Source of the DNA: Adenophora triphylla var. japonica
Taxonomy: Eukaryota > Streptophyta > Magnoliopsida > Asterales > Campanulaceae
Assembly: GCA_022495995.1 (NCBI GenBank)
Contig: JAFEMH010002509.1
Coordinates: forward strand, 124,001-188,000
DNA length: 64,000 nt
Reading direction: 5' to 3'
Shown here one piece after another: positions 35,217 through 45,653 of the stretch; the stretch's first letter is position 1; each line of letters begins with the position of its first letter. The notes beneath the pieces are model-generated. The model was not told the origin of the DNA. It saw nothing but the letters and a program-made list of their open reading frames with translations, and searched no databases. The translations under genes were made by a program, and so were the position numbers.

Positions 35217-38200
35217 ATGGCTAGATATAAAACTTGTGCTAGGCGGGTTAGATACGGTTTATGCCAGGTTTCAGGCGGTCTATATAGGCGCCTGCGAACC
35301 ACTTGGGCGAGATTGCCCAAGGCCGACATAACTAGGCTACTTGTTGAGAATTGGGTGGATCCTTCGATAATCGATTCTCTCGAAATCCAAGGCCGCTTCT
35401 TTCTTTCACCTTCAGCCTCTATGTCCCGTATTTTTACTTCACACACAGAATTAGTTCGATTTATCAAGGACAAGTATGAACCCAATTTAAGCGACTCATC
35501 TGAATCCCATTGTGTCGTTGATCCTTTTTCCAAGCGTAGGATGCATTATAAATCAGTCATTTCTTCTTCTTCTTCCAGTGAATCCTTGAGATGGTGATCA
35601 AGCGGCTTCTTCTCCCGCGGCGGCCTCCAGCAATCCCTCTTCTTCAAGAGTTCAAAATCTCCGCTTGACTGAAGGTACCATCTTCACCAATCCCGCCCAT
35701 GCTGAGGCGGGATCTTCACTTGTACCAGATAACAGTTCCCTCATTCCCAACCCCATTACAGATTGGCACAGACTATACCACATAGATAGTTCCATTTACC
35801 AGATTTCTGAATATCAAGGTGACCTATCTCTCGCCCATTTAAGAGAAATGCGTGATGGTATAGTAGTTTTCCCTTCCCAGCTCAAAGCAGGACTTAGAAT
35901 TCCTCTTGACCCTTTCCTTTGTGAAATCTTATTCAAAGCCCAAGCCACGATCACCGAAATTCATCCCGATGCCCTTAGAATCATTACGCCTTTATTGTCA
36001 TTTGTCGCTCCTTCGCAAAGAACCCTGCATTCTTGCCTTACTTACTTTATTCAAAGGCTATAAACAAACCAGCCAACTTGAAGATGATGTAGTTGAAACC
36101 CGTCTTTCTCTACAATACCAAAGAGGTCCCAAGGTCCTTACTCCCCTTCCTACAAAAGTTCATGACTGGATGGACGATCCTCTTTTCATTGTTTCTCGTG
36201 TGGGGTGGTCTCATCCCGCCGATCTTTACCCCATAAATCCTCAGATTGAATCAAAATCTGCGTCCGTGGTTGGAGACAATGCTCTTATTGCCGCCATTCG
36301 CGCCTTAGCCATTCGTCCTGAAAATTCTCCTGTTGGTACTCCCCAACCTCTCATTTCTTGGAGAGGCATTTTACGAGGTAGAGGGTTGCTCGACCAAGTG
36401 GGCATTGCTGACAACTTACCCCGTGTTCAACCGCGAGTTCCCATAAGCCATGTTCACTTTGATGGGTGGGAGCGACATACAGAAAATAAATATGCTTATG
36501 AGTGCCAGTCATGCAAGGGTACTCGTCATTTGTTCCGCCATGAATCTTGTTCTTTGTATGTTCCTTCTTGAACTTGGCTCTTTTTCACATTTAATTCATC
36601 TTGTCATTTTTCTAACTCTTATCCTCCTTTTTCTTTCTTTCTAGATCATAGAGCGAAATCAATGGAAAGTCGCCAAGTACTTGACCTCGAAAGCGACAAT
36701 AGACGGAAAAGTCTTGCGGCGCTCGCGACGCCGCTCTTGCCGCCCTTCTGCCAAATCTTCCTTTGCCCATATCTCGCGATGGCAAAGACACGAAGAGATA
36801 GCCTTGGAAAAGTCTCAAAACACAGCCAAAAGCAGAGCTAGGCCTACTAATGCAGCTGCTCATGCCAAGCGACAAAAGAGAATTGCTTCCGTATCAACAA
36901 GCATCGCCCCACCTCCACAAGAAGTCATCCCGCCTAATCCTGCCATTGTCTCCACTTCTCCATCTACTGAAGCTGTTATCCCGCCAATCTCTATCTCAAT
37001 GACATCTGATATCAATATCGCACCCAATGTCATCCCGCTTACTAATGTCGCCCCTTTGCCAGAAAATGTCGAGGTTTTCCCATCTGAACCTGTCCCAATT
37101 AATTCTCCTTCTTTGGAAATCAACAATGATGAGCCCAATCAAACTGTAATTCCTCCTTCCCGCGAGATGGAAGTTTGCGACCTTACCAACGTTTCCAGTT
37201 CTCCTCCCACTCCTCGCGACCCAAACACTTCATCCACTCTTCCTCCACCCAGCTGGCTTCAAGAAAACTTTTCAAAACCCACTGATTTTGCCGGGCTTTT
37301 CGAACTCAGTAAGGAGATTGCTAAAGTTCCCCACATAAAGGGACTTATTGAAGAAACTCGCAGCGCGGAGGAATGCATGTTGGGCAGCTCTGCTTTGATC
37401 AGAGCTAGCGATCAACTTCAAGTTCAACGTGTCGCCCACATGGATCCCGACCATGCCGCTTGTCAGGCTGGACTCTATTTTTCATTGGTACGTTGCTCTT
37501 TTTCCCTTTATTAACATTTCCTTCATTTTCAGTTACCTTTTAACTTTCCTTTATTACCTTTTTCAGCTTGGATCTTCTATCATGGGTATGAGCGAGCAAA
37601 ATACTCGTCTCGATAACGAATCCACGAGCTTAAAGGCTACAAACCAAATCTTGAAGCGCGATAAAGACATCCTCAAGGGCAGGGTCACTCGGCGGGAAAC
37701 CACCATCAAAAACTTGGAGGAAGAGCGCGACAAATTAAAGTCCGACCTGGCTACTTCCCAAGATCAACTTGATCGTACCTTGACTGATCTTAATACCACC
37801 AAATCTGATCTCACCACTGCCACCAATGAACTCAACTCTGCTAAGGAGAATACCGCCAAATTGAGGAGCGAGAATGAAGCTTTAAAGGAAAGTCATGCAG
37901 CCGACACACAATCTTTACAAGACGAGATTGCTAGGCTTAAAGAGGAGGCGGGAAGGCCGCGAAATTGCACTCTTAATGCGACGTGGCTCAACTAACCGAT
38001 GACATTTTTGATTTTGGGAACCGAGACTTCCACTTGAGTTATGCGGGCCGCGGCGGTGATGTTGATGATATTCGGCCATTACTATTGAAAAACTTGCCCG
38101 TTGGGGCTCGGAGCCCATTTTCGGCGAGGTATGTCGCCGCGGTCACTCCTTGGTTCCTTTCACTCTGAAGAGCTTAAAGATCTTGCTTTGATGAAGATGC

Positions 38201-38378
38201 TTTATTGGGTAAGTCGCCTTGGACTCCTCATACATTAAGAACCCAAATGCCACTTGCTTTGTGGGGCGACTTACTCGATCATAAACACAAGCTTTTAGAT
38301 GACGCTAAAGCTCTTGCCCTCGCGACTTCAAGTTCAACTCAAGCCGCACCAAGCGGTGATCCCGATGCCTCGGCTTAA
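35217..38378 (+). pseudogene. antisense extra ORF (gypsy-type 'putative transposon' domain, coiled coil)
   Basis: On the strand opposite gag-pol. Starts at the ATG at 35217 (MARYKTCARRVRYG) and ends SGDPDASA and a stop at 38378. It contains GLRIPLDPFLCEILFKAQA, resembling the plant 'putative gypsy type transposon' domain (PF04195-like, from memory), then DGWERHTENKYAYECQSCKG, a basic Arg-rich stretch, a Pro/Ser-rich region, and a long coiled coil (about 37590-37960). Two intron-like gaps have GT...AG ends: about 36556-36643 and 37488-37566. Frame changes near 35600, 36010 and 37960 suggest decay or missed introns. Such antisense ORFs between pol and the 3' LTR are known in Tat-lineage elements; their role is unclear. 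Confidence 0.65.
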
Positions 38379-38617
38379 TTTTCCTTTAATATTTAGCTTA
38401 CTTCAAACAACTTTTGTAACTTGCCATGGTGGCTAAACAATTTACTTTCTTTTCTTTTGGGGCCTGCGAGCCTATAAACAATGTATATTCGCGGCCTTTG
38501 TGCTTGCCCCTTTACTTTTATGCTTCACTTATTTCGTCATTCATTGTTTTGATAGTTTATCAAAAATCTCTTTTTGCATGACAGGTACCATATACCTATA
38601 CTCCCATCAAAAAAGTG

Positions 38618-38637
38618 AAGTCGTCTTTAGGCGACTT
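38618..38637. other. hairpin copy 1 (AAGTCGTC TTTA GGCGACTT)
   Basis: 20-base stem-loop with eight-base arms and TTTA loop, one G-T type mismatch. It lies 3' of the antisense ORF and downstream of integrase, preceded by TATACTCCCATC and AAAAAGTG shared with the second copy at 39412-39431. Confidence 0.7.
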
Positions 38638-38859
38638 TACTTATAATACATATTATGCGACTTATATTGTCGCTGACTTTAACTCCTTCCTTTGCTTCTT
38701 ATTTAGAATAATTTCCTTCTTTTTGTCTCATATCTTTTCCCTTGTCATTCCAGCGAGATAAAGATCTCTTTTATAACGACTTACATTTATGCCTTTAAAG
38801 CGAGATGGAGCTTTTCTCCATTTATAGTCCGGAGACTTTCACTTTCATAGCTCATAGAC

Positions 38860-39300
38860 TTTTCATGTTTATAGTCCTTAGACTAACTCACATCATTTAT
38901 AACCTGTAGCCTGACTCGCATCTTTTATAGTCCGTAGACTTTCTTTGACACTTACCTTGACTTACATATTTTATAGTCCGTAGACTTTCTTGCGACTTAC
39001 AATGACTCACATCTTTTATAGTCCGTAGACTTTCTTGCGACTTACAATGACTCACATCTTTTATAGTCCTCCGTAGACTTTCTTGACTCACATCTTTTAT
39101 AGTCCGTAGACTTTCTTGCGACTTACATTGACTCACATCTTTTATAGTCCGTAGACTTTCTTGACTCACATCTTTTATAGTCTGTAGACTTTCTTGCGAC
39201 TTACATTGACTCACATCTTTTATAGTCCGTAGACTTTCTTGACTCACATCTTTTATAGTCCGTAGACTTTCTTGCGACTTACATTGACTCGCATCTTTTA
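38860..39300. repeat. tandem repeat in the 3' part of the large gypsy element
   Basis: About ten units containing ACATCTTTTATAGTCCGTAG and ACTTTCTTG, alternating between a long form of about 45 bp (with CTTGCGACTTACATTGA) and a short form of about 33 bp. The minus-strand open frame here (SQESLRTIKDV repeated) is a by-product of the array. Confidence 0.9.
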
Positions 39301-39411
39301 TCCATGTTTCAATAATTCATCAAATATTGTTTTGATAATTCATCAAAAACTCTTTACCTTCTTACCTTTGGCGAGATATCACCATACACATATACTCCCA
39401 TCGAAAAAGTG

Positions 39412-39431
39412 AAGTTGTCTTTAGACAACTT
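39412..39431. other. hairpin copy 2 (AAGTTGTC TTTA GACAACTT)
   Basis: Perfect eight-base arms with TTTA loop. Compared with copy 1 the pair C-G has become T-A on both arms, a compensatory change that keeps the stem. The two copies flank the tandem array at 38880-39300. Confidence 0.7.
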
Positions 39432-39703
39432 TACTCTAAGCGATTTATTTACCATGTTATCGGCGACTAGTTACACATTATCATAATCATAAAATAGAAT
39501 GTAATCCATGTAAGATACATATGAGGAATAAAATTTCATACTTTCATTATATTCAAAACATATTCAACACATATTCAAACATGTATATCTTATATTCAAA
39601 GTGATAAGATATATATGATTTTCAATCATGACTGAAAAATTTATAGATTCATCATAATTACTATGAAAAAGACTTTAGTAAGAAGCGAATTACCCTTATT
39701 TCT

Positions 39704-40480
39704 TCAATGATAATACTTCTTTAAATGATCTACACTCCATGCATTTGGAACATCTTTGCCGCCTTCTTCCTTCAAATGATATGTCCCTTCTCGCACAATC
39801 TTGGCAATTTGGAAGGGACCCTCCCATTTCGGGTCTAGCTTGGCAAATCCCGCTGTCGCTCCTTTAATTTCACGGCTTCTCAACACCCAATCCCCCACAC
39901 TGAATGATCTCTTATTCACCCGTTTTTCGTGCTGCGCCTTCATCCTCTGCTTATAATTGATCATTCTCATTCTCGCCCTAAGCCTTTTCTCATCACTTAG
40001 GTCCAACTCAAAGCATCTTCTGTCGCCATTCATCACCTCATCATAATAGGTTACCCTGTGGGTCGGCAAACCCATCTCCGCGGGAGCCATAGCTTCTGAG
40101 CCATAAGTCAATGCGAAAGCTGTCTCGCCAGTTGACCCCTTCACCGTTGTTCTAACATACCATAAAGCTGTGGAAAATTCTTCTAACCAAGCTCCTCCTA
40201 TTTTTTCTAAGTTCTTACACAAAATTTCCAAAACTTGCTTGTTAGCGGCTTCCACTTGTCCATTGCCTGCGGCTTTATAAGCTGCGGATTGCCAATGCTT
40301 GATACTCAAATTCTCACAAAAGCCATGAAACTTCTTCCTGAATTGTGGCCCGTGATCGAAATAATTGCCGCGGCATTCCATGGCGACACGGGATTTCCTC
40401 AGTTACAAATCGATAATTTGGTCTTCGATGGTAGAAGTTAGTGCTCTTGCCTCTGTCCATTTAGTGAAATAATCAACGAC
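39704..40480 (-). pseudogene. integrase core and C-terminal domain
   Basis: Continues the integrase after frameshifts: DHGPQF (where DNGPQF is usual), GNGQVEAANKQVLEIL with the catalytic Glu, TAFALTYGSEAMAPAE, and the C-terminal GDWVLRSREI / KWEGPFQIAKI motif ending HLKKYYH and a stop at 39704. No chromodomain follows. The first catalytic Asp region (near 40480) is not in one frame with the rest. Confidence 0.83.
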
Positions 40481-40583
40481 TACCACCACCATTTGAGCTC
40501 CTCCTTTGGCCTTAGGGAAAGGTCCTATAAGGTCTATTCCCACATATCAAAAGGCCGGGCCGCAATAATTGGAGTCTGCTCGA

Positions 40584-41405
40584 TCATGGGTTGCCTAGGA
40601 ATGTTAGCATGTCGGCGCATTGGTCGCATTTCCTCACATATTCTTCCGCGTCTTTCTTCAATGTTGGCCAATAATACCCATGAAACATGATTTTATTGGC
40701 CAATGTTCTTGCTCCTGGATGGCCTCCACAAACGCCTTCGTGTACTTCAAATAAAACATTATCAACTTTTCCCGGCTCTACACACCTCATCAAAGGTCGC
40801 GAGAAAGACTTGCGGTATAAGATCCCATCTTGTACAGTAAACCTGGGCGACATTTTCTTAACGATCCTCGCCTTGTCTTCTTCTTGAGGCAGCTCTTCCT
40901 TTTCCAAATAGTTCTTCATCTCGCTTACCCAATCTTTCTCACCCACTTCAATCTCCATTATTAGCGGCCTGTCAAATGCCGGCTCTTCAATAAATTCTAC
41001 CATCACCTTCTTGGGCAACTCTTCAATTTTGTCACAAGCAGCTTTACTCAACATGTCAGCCCGTACATTCTTCTCTCTGTCAATCTGCACCAGTTCCCAA
41101 TAATCGAAGCTTTGCAAAATTTGCCTCACCATTTCACAATATTTTGCCAAAATTGTACTTAATACCCCATATCTACCTTTTACTTGGTTGACAATCAATT
41201 GAGAGTCAGAATGAGCGACTACCTGCTTTACTCCAATATCTCGGCATAATTCTAATCCTGCAACCAACGCCTCATATTCTGCCTGATTGTTTGTCATGTT
41301 GAATTTAAACCTTAAGGCTTTCTCATATATGCAATCCTTTTCTGGCGAACTCAACGAAATTCCTGCTCCACCTTTGTCTTTAGCTGAGGATCCATCAACA
41401 AACAA
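40584..41405 (-). pseudogene. second RNase H (archaeal type) and integrase zinc-binding domain
   Basis: An open frame of 273 codons. The first part has FVDGSSAKDKGGAG, NNQAEYEALVAGL, AHSDSQLIVNQVKG and NVRADMLSKAA: the D-E-D-D pattern of an archaeal-type RNase H, present in addition to the RT-linked one. The second part has HPGARTLANKIMFHGYYWP and CDQCA, the His/Cys zinc-binding motif of integrase. A dual RNase H is characteristic of the Tat lineage. Confidence 0.85.
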
Positions 41406-41609
41406 CTCCTAACATCCTGCTGGTCTCTCTCGCTCCTTCTCCACCTCAGGGTCCTGCGACTTGGCTTTCCTCTTCTTGGCCTCCGGAGTCTCTATCTCCT
41501 CTCTTTCATACGTAAATGACGTTTCGAGAATAAAGTCCATGACGGCGAGCCTTAATCGCCTTTCTCGCCTCATCTTGAATATCAAACTCCGTTAATTCAA
41601 TTGACCACC

Positions 41610-42040
41610 TCAAAGAGCCTTCCCGCTGAATCGAGCATTGTAAAATTTTCGTAAGAGTGCATTGGTCAAAACAGTAACAGGATGAGATAGGAAATAGGCC
41701 CTCAACTTCCGCGTCGCAATCACCAAAGCATAAGCCAACTTTTCCGCGTTAAAGTATCTCGCCTCTACTTCACTTAATGCCTTAGATACATAATACACCG
41801 GCTTTTGCATGCCGCCATCTTCTTTTATCAATACCTACTCTTGCTAAATGGAAGCCGCGGATAGACATACAAACGATTTCCTTCCTCCGGGCTACATAAA
41901 ATTGGCGGCTTTCCCAAGTATTCCTTTATCTTATGAAATGCTTCTTCACACTTTTCATCCCAAGAAAACTTCTGATCTCCTTTTAGTACCTTGAAGAACG
42001 GCAAACATTTTTCAGCCGACCGCGACACAAACCGGCCCAA
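41610..42040 (-). pseudogene. RT thumb and first RNase H domain
   Basis: Encodes FFKVLKGDQKFSWDEKCEEA then, after a frame change, KPVYYVSKALSEVEARYF and EKLAYALVIATRKLRAYF, the standard gypsy RT-linked RNase H signature. Interrupted by a stop/frameshift near 41830. Confidence 0.82.
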
Positions 42041-42230
42041 AGCTATTACCCTACCATTTAACCTCTGAATCTCTTGAATGGTCTGGGCGACTTCATATCA
42101 ATTAACGTCTGAATCTTCTCCGGATTTGCCTCTATCCGCGGCGATTTACCAAGAATCCCAAAAACTTTCTGTAGTTACTCCAAAAGTGCATTTACTTGGG
42201 TTAAGCTTCATGGAATTTCTCCTCAAGTTC

Positions 42231-43170
42231 TCAAAAGTTTCGACGGATCCACCAAATGATCCTCCCCTTGGTTTTGATTACCATGTCATCAATATAAGCT
42301 TCAACATTCCTCCCAATCTGCGATTTAAATATCTTATTGACCATCCTTTGGTATGTCGCTCCAGCGTTCTTCAAACCAAAAGGCATCATTTTATAACAAA
42401 AATTTCCAAGGGAGTTAAGAAAAGTTGTTTTGGCCTTGTCTTCTTCAAGCATCTTGATCTGGTGATACCACTGAATAAGCGTCGATAAAGCTAAACACCT
42501 TGTGTCTGCAATGGAGTCTACCAATTTATCTATCTTCGGCAAAGGATAGCAATCCTTGGGGCGGTAGTATTCAAATACGTGAAATCTATGCACATCCTCC
42601 ACTTCTTGTTTGCCTTTAGCACCATGACAGGGCAAGCCGGCCCAGGTAAGTGATTTCTTCAATGATTCCTGCCTTTAATAACTTCTCGACTTCTCCAATC
42701 ACTGCCTTCTCTTTTTCCGCCGATAGGTATCTTACCTTTTGCTTGAAAGGCTCAACATTTGGATCGTCATTTAAACAGTGTAGGGCGACTTTCTCATCGA
42801 CTCCACACATATCCTCAGGTCTCCAAGCGAATACATCAATGTTATCCCTCAAAAAATCAATCAGCATCTCCCGCTCATCTTTTTTCAACTGTTTCCCAAT
42901 TTTAACCTTCTGCTCTGGGTACTCGCCATTAATAATTACTTCCTCCAACTCTTCTGCCGCTTGAATATCCGGCTCATCCCGCATTTGCAATGTATCTACC
43001 TCCATTTCAGCCGCCTTTTTCTTTTCTACACATCTCTTTATTCTCTTGTCGCTGCTTCCTCCCTTATCTCTCCCGGCAAGCGACACACCCTCAGTTGTTT
43101 CTATTACAATCTCTTCATCACATTCTTCACTTTCGGGATCCACTACCTCCTCAATAAGGGGTTCCTTCAT
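42231..43170 (-). pseudogene. reverse transcriptase of the large gypsy element, frameshifted
   Basis: From right to left: an acidic linker, DVFAWRPEDMCGVD (about 42850-42810) typical of the gypsy RT N-terminus, YPLPKIDKLVDSIA, MPFGLKNAGATYQRMVN and the catalytic YIDDMVIKTK (about 42285). The FIDAYS segment that carries the first catalytic Asp (near 42480) is in a different frame from its surroundings, so at least one frameshift lies in the active site region. Not functional as it stands. Confidence 0.85.
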
Positions 43171-43179
43171 CTTGACAAA

Positions 43180-44277
43180 TTATGCGGATCTCGACCAGGC
43201 CATTTCGGCTTGCATCATCAATAATGCCATCAAATTCCTTTCTGATTTCTCCTGCATCACTTCTGTCTCCACATCTTGCCCCTCACCTCTTCCTTGCACG
43301 ACTTCATCTTCTGCCTTTTCTTCAATAACAATGATTGTCGACTTGTTTTTCATGCTTTCAATTTCCTCCCAACTCTCACATCCTCCTAAGTCGGTGATCA
43401 TATTTATTCTCGCATCCCGCACTGTCAAAGCCGTAGAAAGTGAACTCGTACTGGCCCTAGCCGCTGTTTGCATCTCAATCTTTTTCTGAATAACTTCCTT
43501 TACCTCGCTTTTCAAACATGCTATTCCCTTTGTCGTGGGAAACTTGACCCGCTGATGCGGGATAGACACCACCATCTCAAAACTTTGCATAAAAGGAATG
43601 CCTACAATAGCATTGTATGGCGACACTAAATCAATAACCATAAACTCTACAGTGCGAGTTCTCACCTTCTCATCCTCTCCTATTTCCACCGCCAAAGAAA
43701 TTGTCCCCTTAACCCGCACAGTGTGGTTTGTAAACCCCTCCAAAAATCCTTTATACGGCACCAAATTAGCCTCTGTATATCGCATCTTTTTAAACGCTTC
43801 ATAATAAAGGATGTTAGGCTAGCTCCTGAGTCCACCAATACTCTATGCAAAATCTTTGTTCCACTGGAGCAATAGAAATCACAAGCGGTTGGCATCCATG
43901 GCTTGGAGTTAAAGCCAATTCTCGTCTAGAAAAAGCTGATCATCCTTTCCTCATTTGGGTGGGTAAGCGGGAATGTGGCAAGTATGAGAGAGCGACATGA
44001 TCTGTTACTTAAACAAGTAATACTTGCGGCTCGTGAATCACCATAATTTCATTCGATTGCCATTTCCTCCTTGAGCCGCTACATTCGGTTCCTGCCATAC
44101 ATACTCCTGCAGCTCACCTCTTTCAACCTTCCCTTGAATAACTTTCTTCAAATTATAACAATTATCCGTATCATGCCCCCTATCCCGATGATAATTACAG
44201 TACTGGTTCATATTAATCCTCCCCAGATCATTCATTTCAAAAGCTGGCGGAAAATCAACGGCCCGCCAGAATTTCAC
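43180..44277 (-). pseudogene. gag C-terminus and aspartic protease region of the large gypsy element
   Basis: Continues from gag with the CNYHRDRGHDTDNC motif (44190-44150), then the protease active-site motif VLVDSGASLTSF (about 43850-43815) and, after a frameshift, AIVGIPFMQSFEMVVSIPHQ (about 43620-43560), the flap and C-terminal part of a retropepsin. Stop codons and frame changes between these pieces show decay. Confidence 0.78.
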
Positions 44278-44360
44278 TTGGTGTAGCGGTCAACCTTGTG
44301 AATCTTACTATCCTCCTTACTCCACGACCTCCATTGCGACCTCCATTGCGACCTCCTCCT

Positions 44361-45653
44361 CTACCGCCCGGGATTTCCTCTACCACCTCCTTGAACTGCA
44401 TTTCCTTCCTTTACATACTCAATCCTATCCTTAACACTTTTCTTTCCAGTATTAGAAGTTCCTTCCTCAATATCCTTCCCACCACAATATGCCTTGACTC
44501 GCTCGTGTAACTCGCTTAAAGTCGCAGGTAACCTCATCCTTAACTCCCTCCTAAAAGATTCAGACAACAAGCCCGACATATACATCATTATGACATATTT
44601 GGGATCAATCTCCGAGATTTGATTGGCGATTAGCAAAAATCTATTTGTATAGGTGACAAGGCCTTCTCCCGCCTTACATTTAATTCCAATCAACTCATGT
44701 AACACTCTTGGTTGAGCTCCCAGATCCGAACCTTGCCAAAAACTTTCTCTTGAAGTCTTGATACCCCGATATAGAATTAGCTGGCGGTGCACAAACCAAT
44801 CCAAAGCTTGAAGTTCTAAGGTACTAGCAAAGGTCTTACATAACAAAGCATCGTCCTTAGTTAATATCGCCATGGTGACTTCAAATCCCGCCACATGAGT
44901 TCTGGCGGCAGTTACTCCTGCATACTTGGATAGAGCGGGCAAACGAAAATCAGGAGCTGGCTCAGCCTCCTGGATATATCGGGCAAATGGGGCGACAAAC
45001 GAGTCCTTCTCATTGTCAATTGTACCACCCCTTTCCAACTCTGCCAACCTTCTTGCCATTTCGGCCATCTGTCTTTTTAACCCGTCCTCTTCTCCAAAGC
45101 GACTAACTCCTACACCCTTTCCCCTTTCTACCGCCTTAGGTTTCTCGCTACCTTTGAAACTTCTCATCTCTCTCTCGCCATCTTCTGCTTCATTCGACGC
45201 GGTATCACCATCTTCTTCTTCACAATAAAGGGATGACACTTGAGAAGTGTGCGGCCAATGATAAACTTTAATCTTTCGTCCATTTTCCATGTACTCTCCA
45301 GCCTTTCTCTTTTGCGACCCTTCAATTCTCGCTTCTGTTTCCTTTGGCTTCTCAGGCTCTACTTCCTTATCTCGCTCATCATTTACCACAATTACCTCCT
45401 TGCTTGTTCCCTTATTTCCTTCTGTATTTACCGTTAGCAAACCCTGCGGGATGGGGGTAGGCTTCTTCTTCATTGCCCTTAGCCTCTTGTTATTCTCAAT
45501 TAATTGTAAGATTAAATTATTATGGATCCTCAGACTTTCTTCCTCATTCTCTGCTTCCTCCTCTTGGGGTGGCGGCACTATATTTCTCTCTCTTTCATCT
45601 CCAGTATCTCGCTCCATCTCCTCTGGAATCATTTGCTGCGAGGAAGAAGTATC
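44361..45653 (-). pseudogene. gag of the large gypsy element, main part
   Basis: An open frame of about 430 codons encodes a charged N-terminal region (Glu/Lys/Arg-rich), then a retrotransposon Gag core (around AFCKTFASTLELQALDWF-like spacing near 44800-44860 and a CKAGEGL motif near 44670). Its first three codons as an open frame come from the inner LTR, so the true start is at 54294. A degenerate zinc-finger-like motif CNYHRDRGHDTDNC lies just downstream (about 44190-44150) in another frame, typical of Tat-lineage gag. Confidence 0.8.

Noticed and set aside
38897..39247. Minus-strand frame with repeated SQESLRTIKDV
   Set aside because: By-product of the 33/45-bp tandem repeat.
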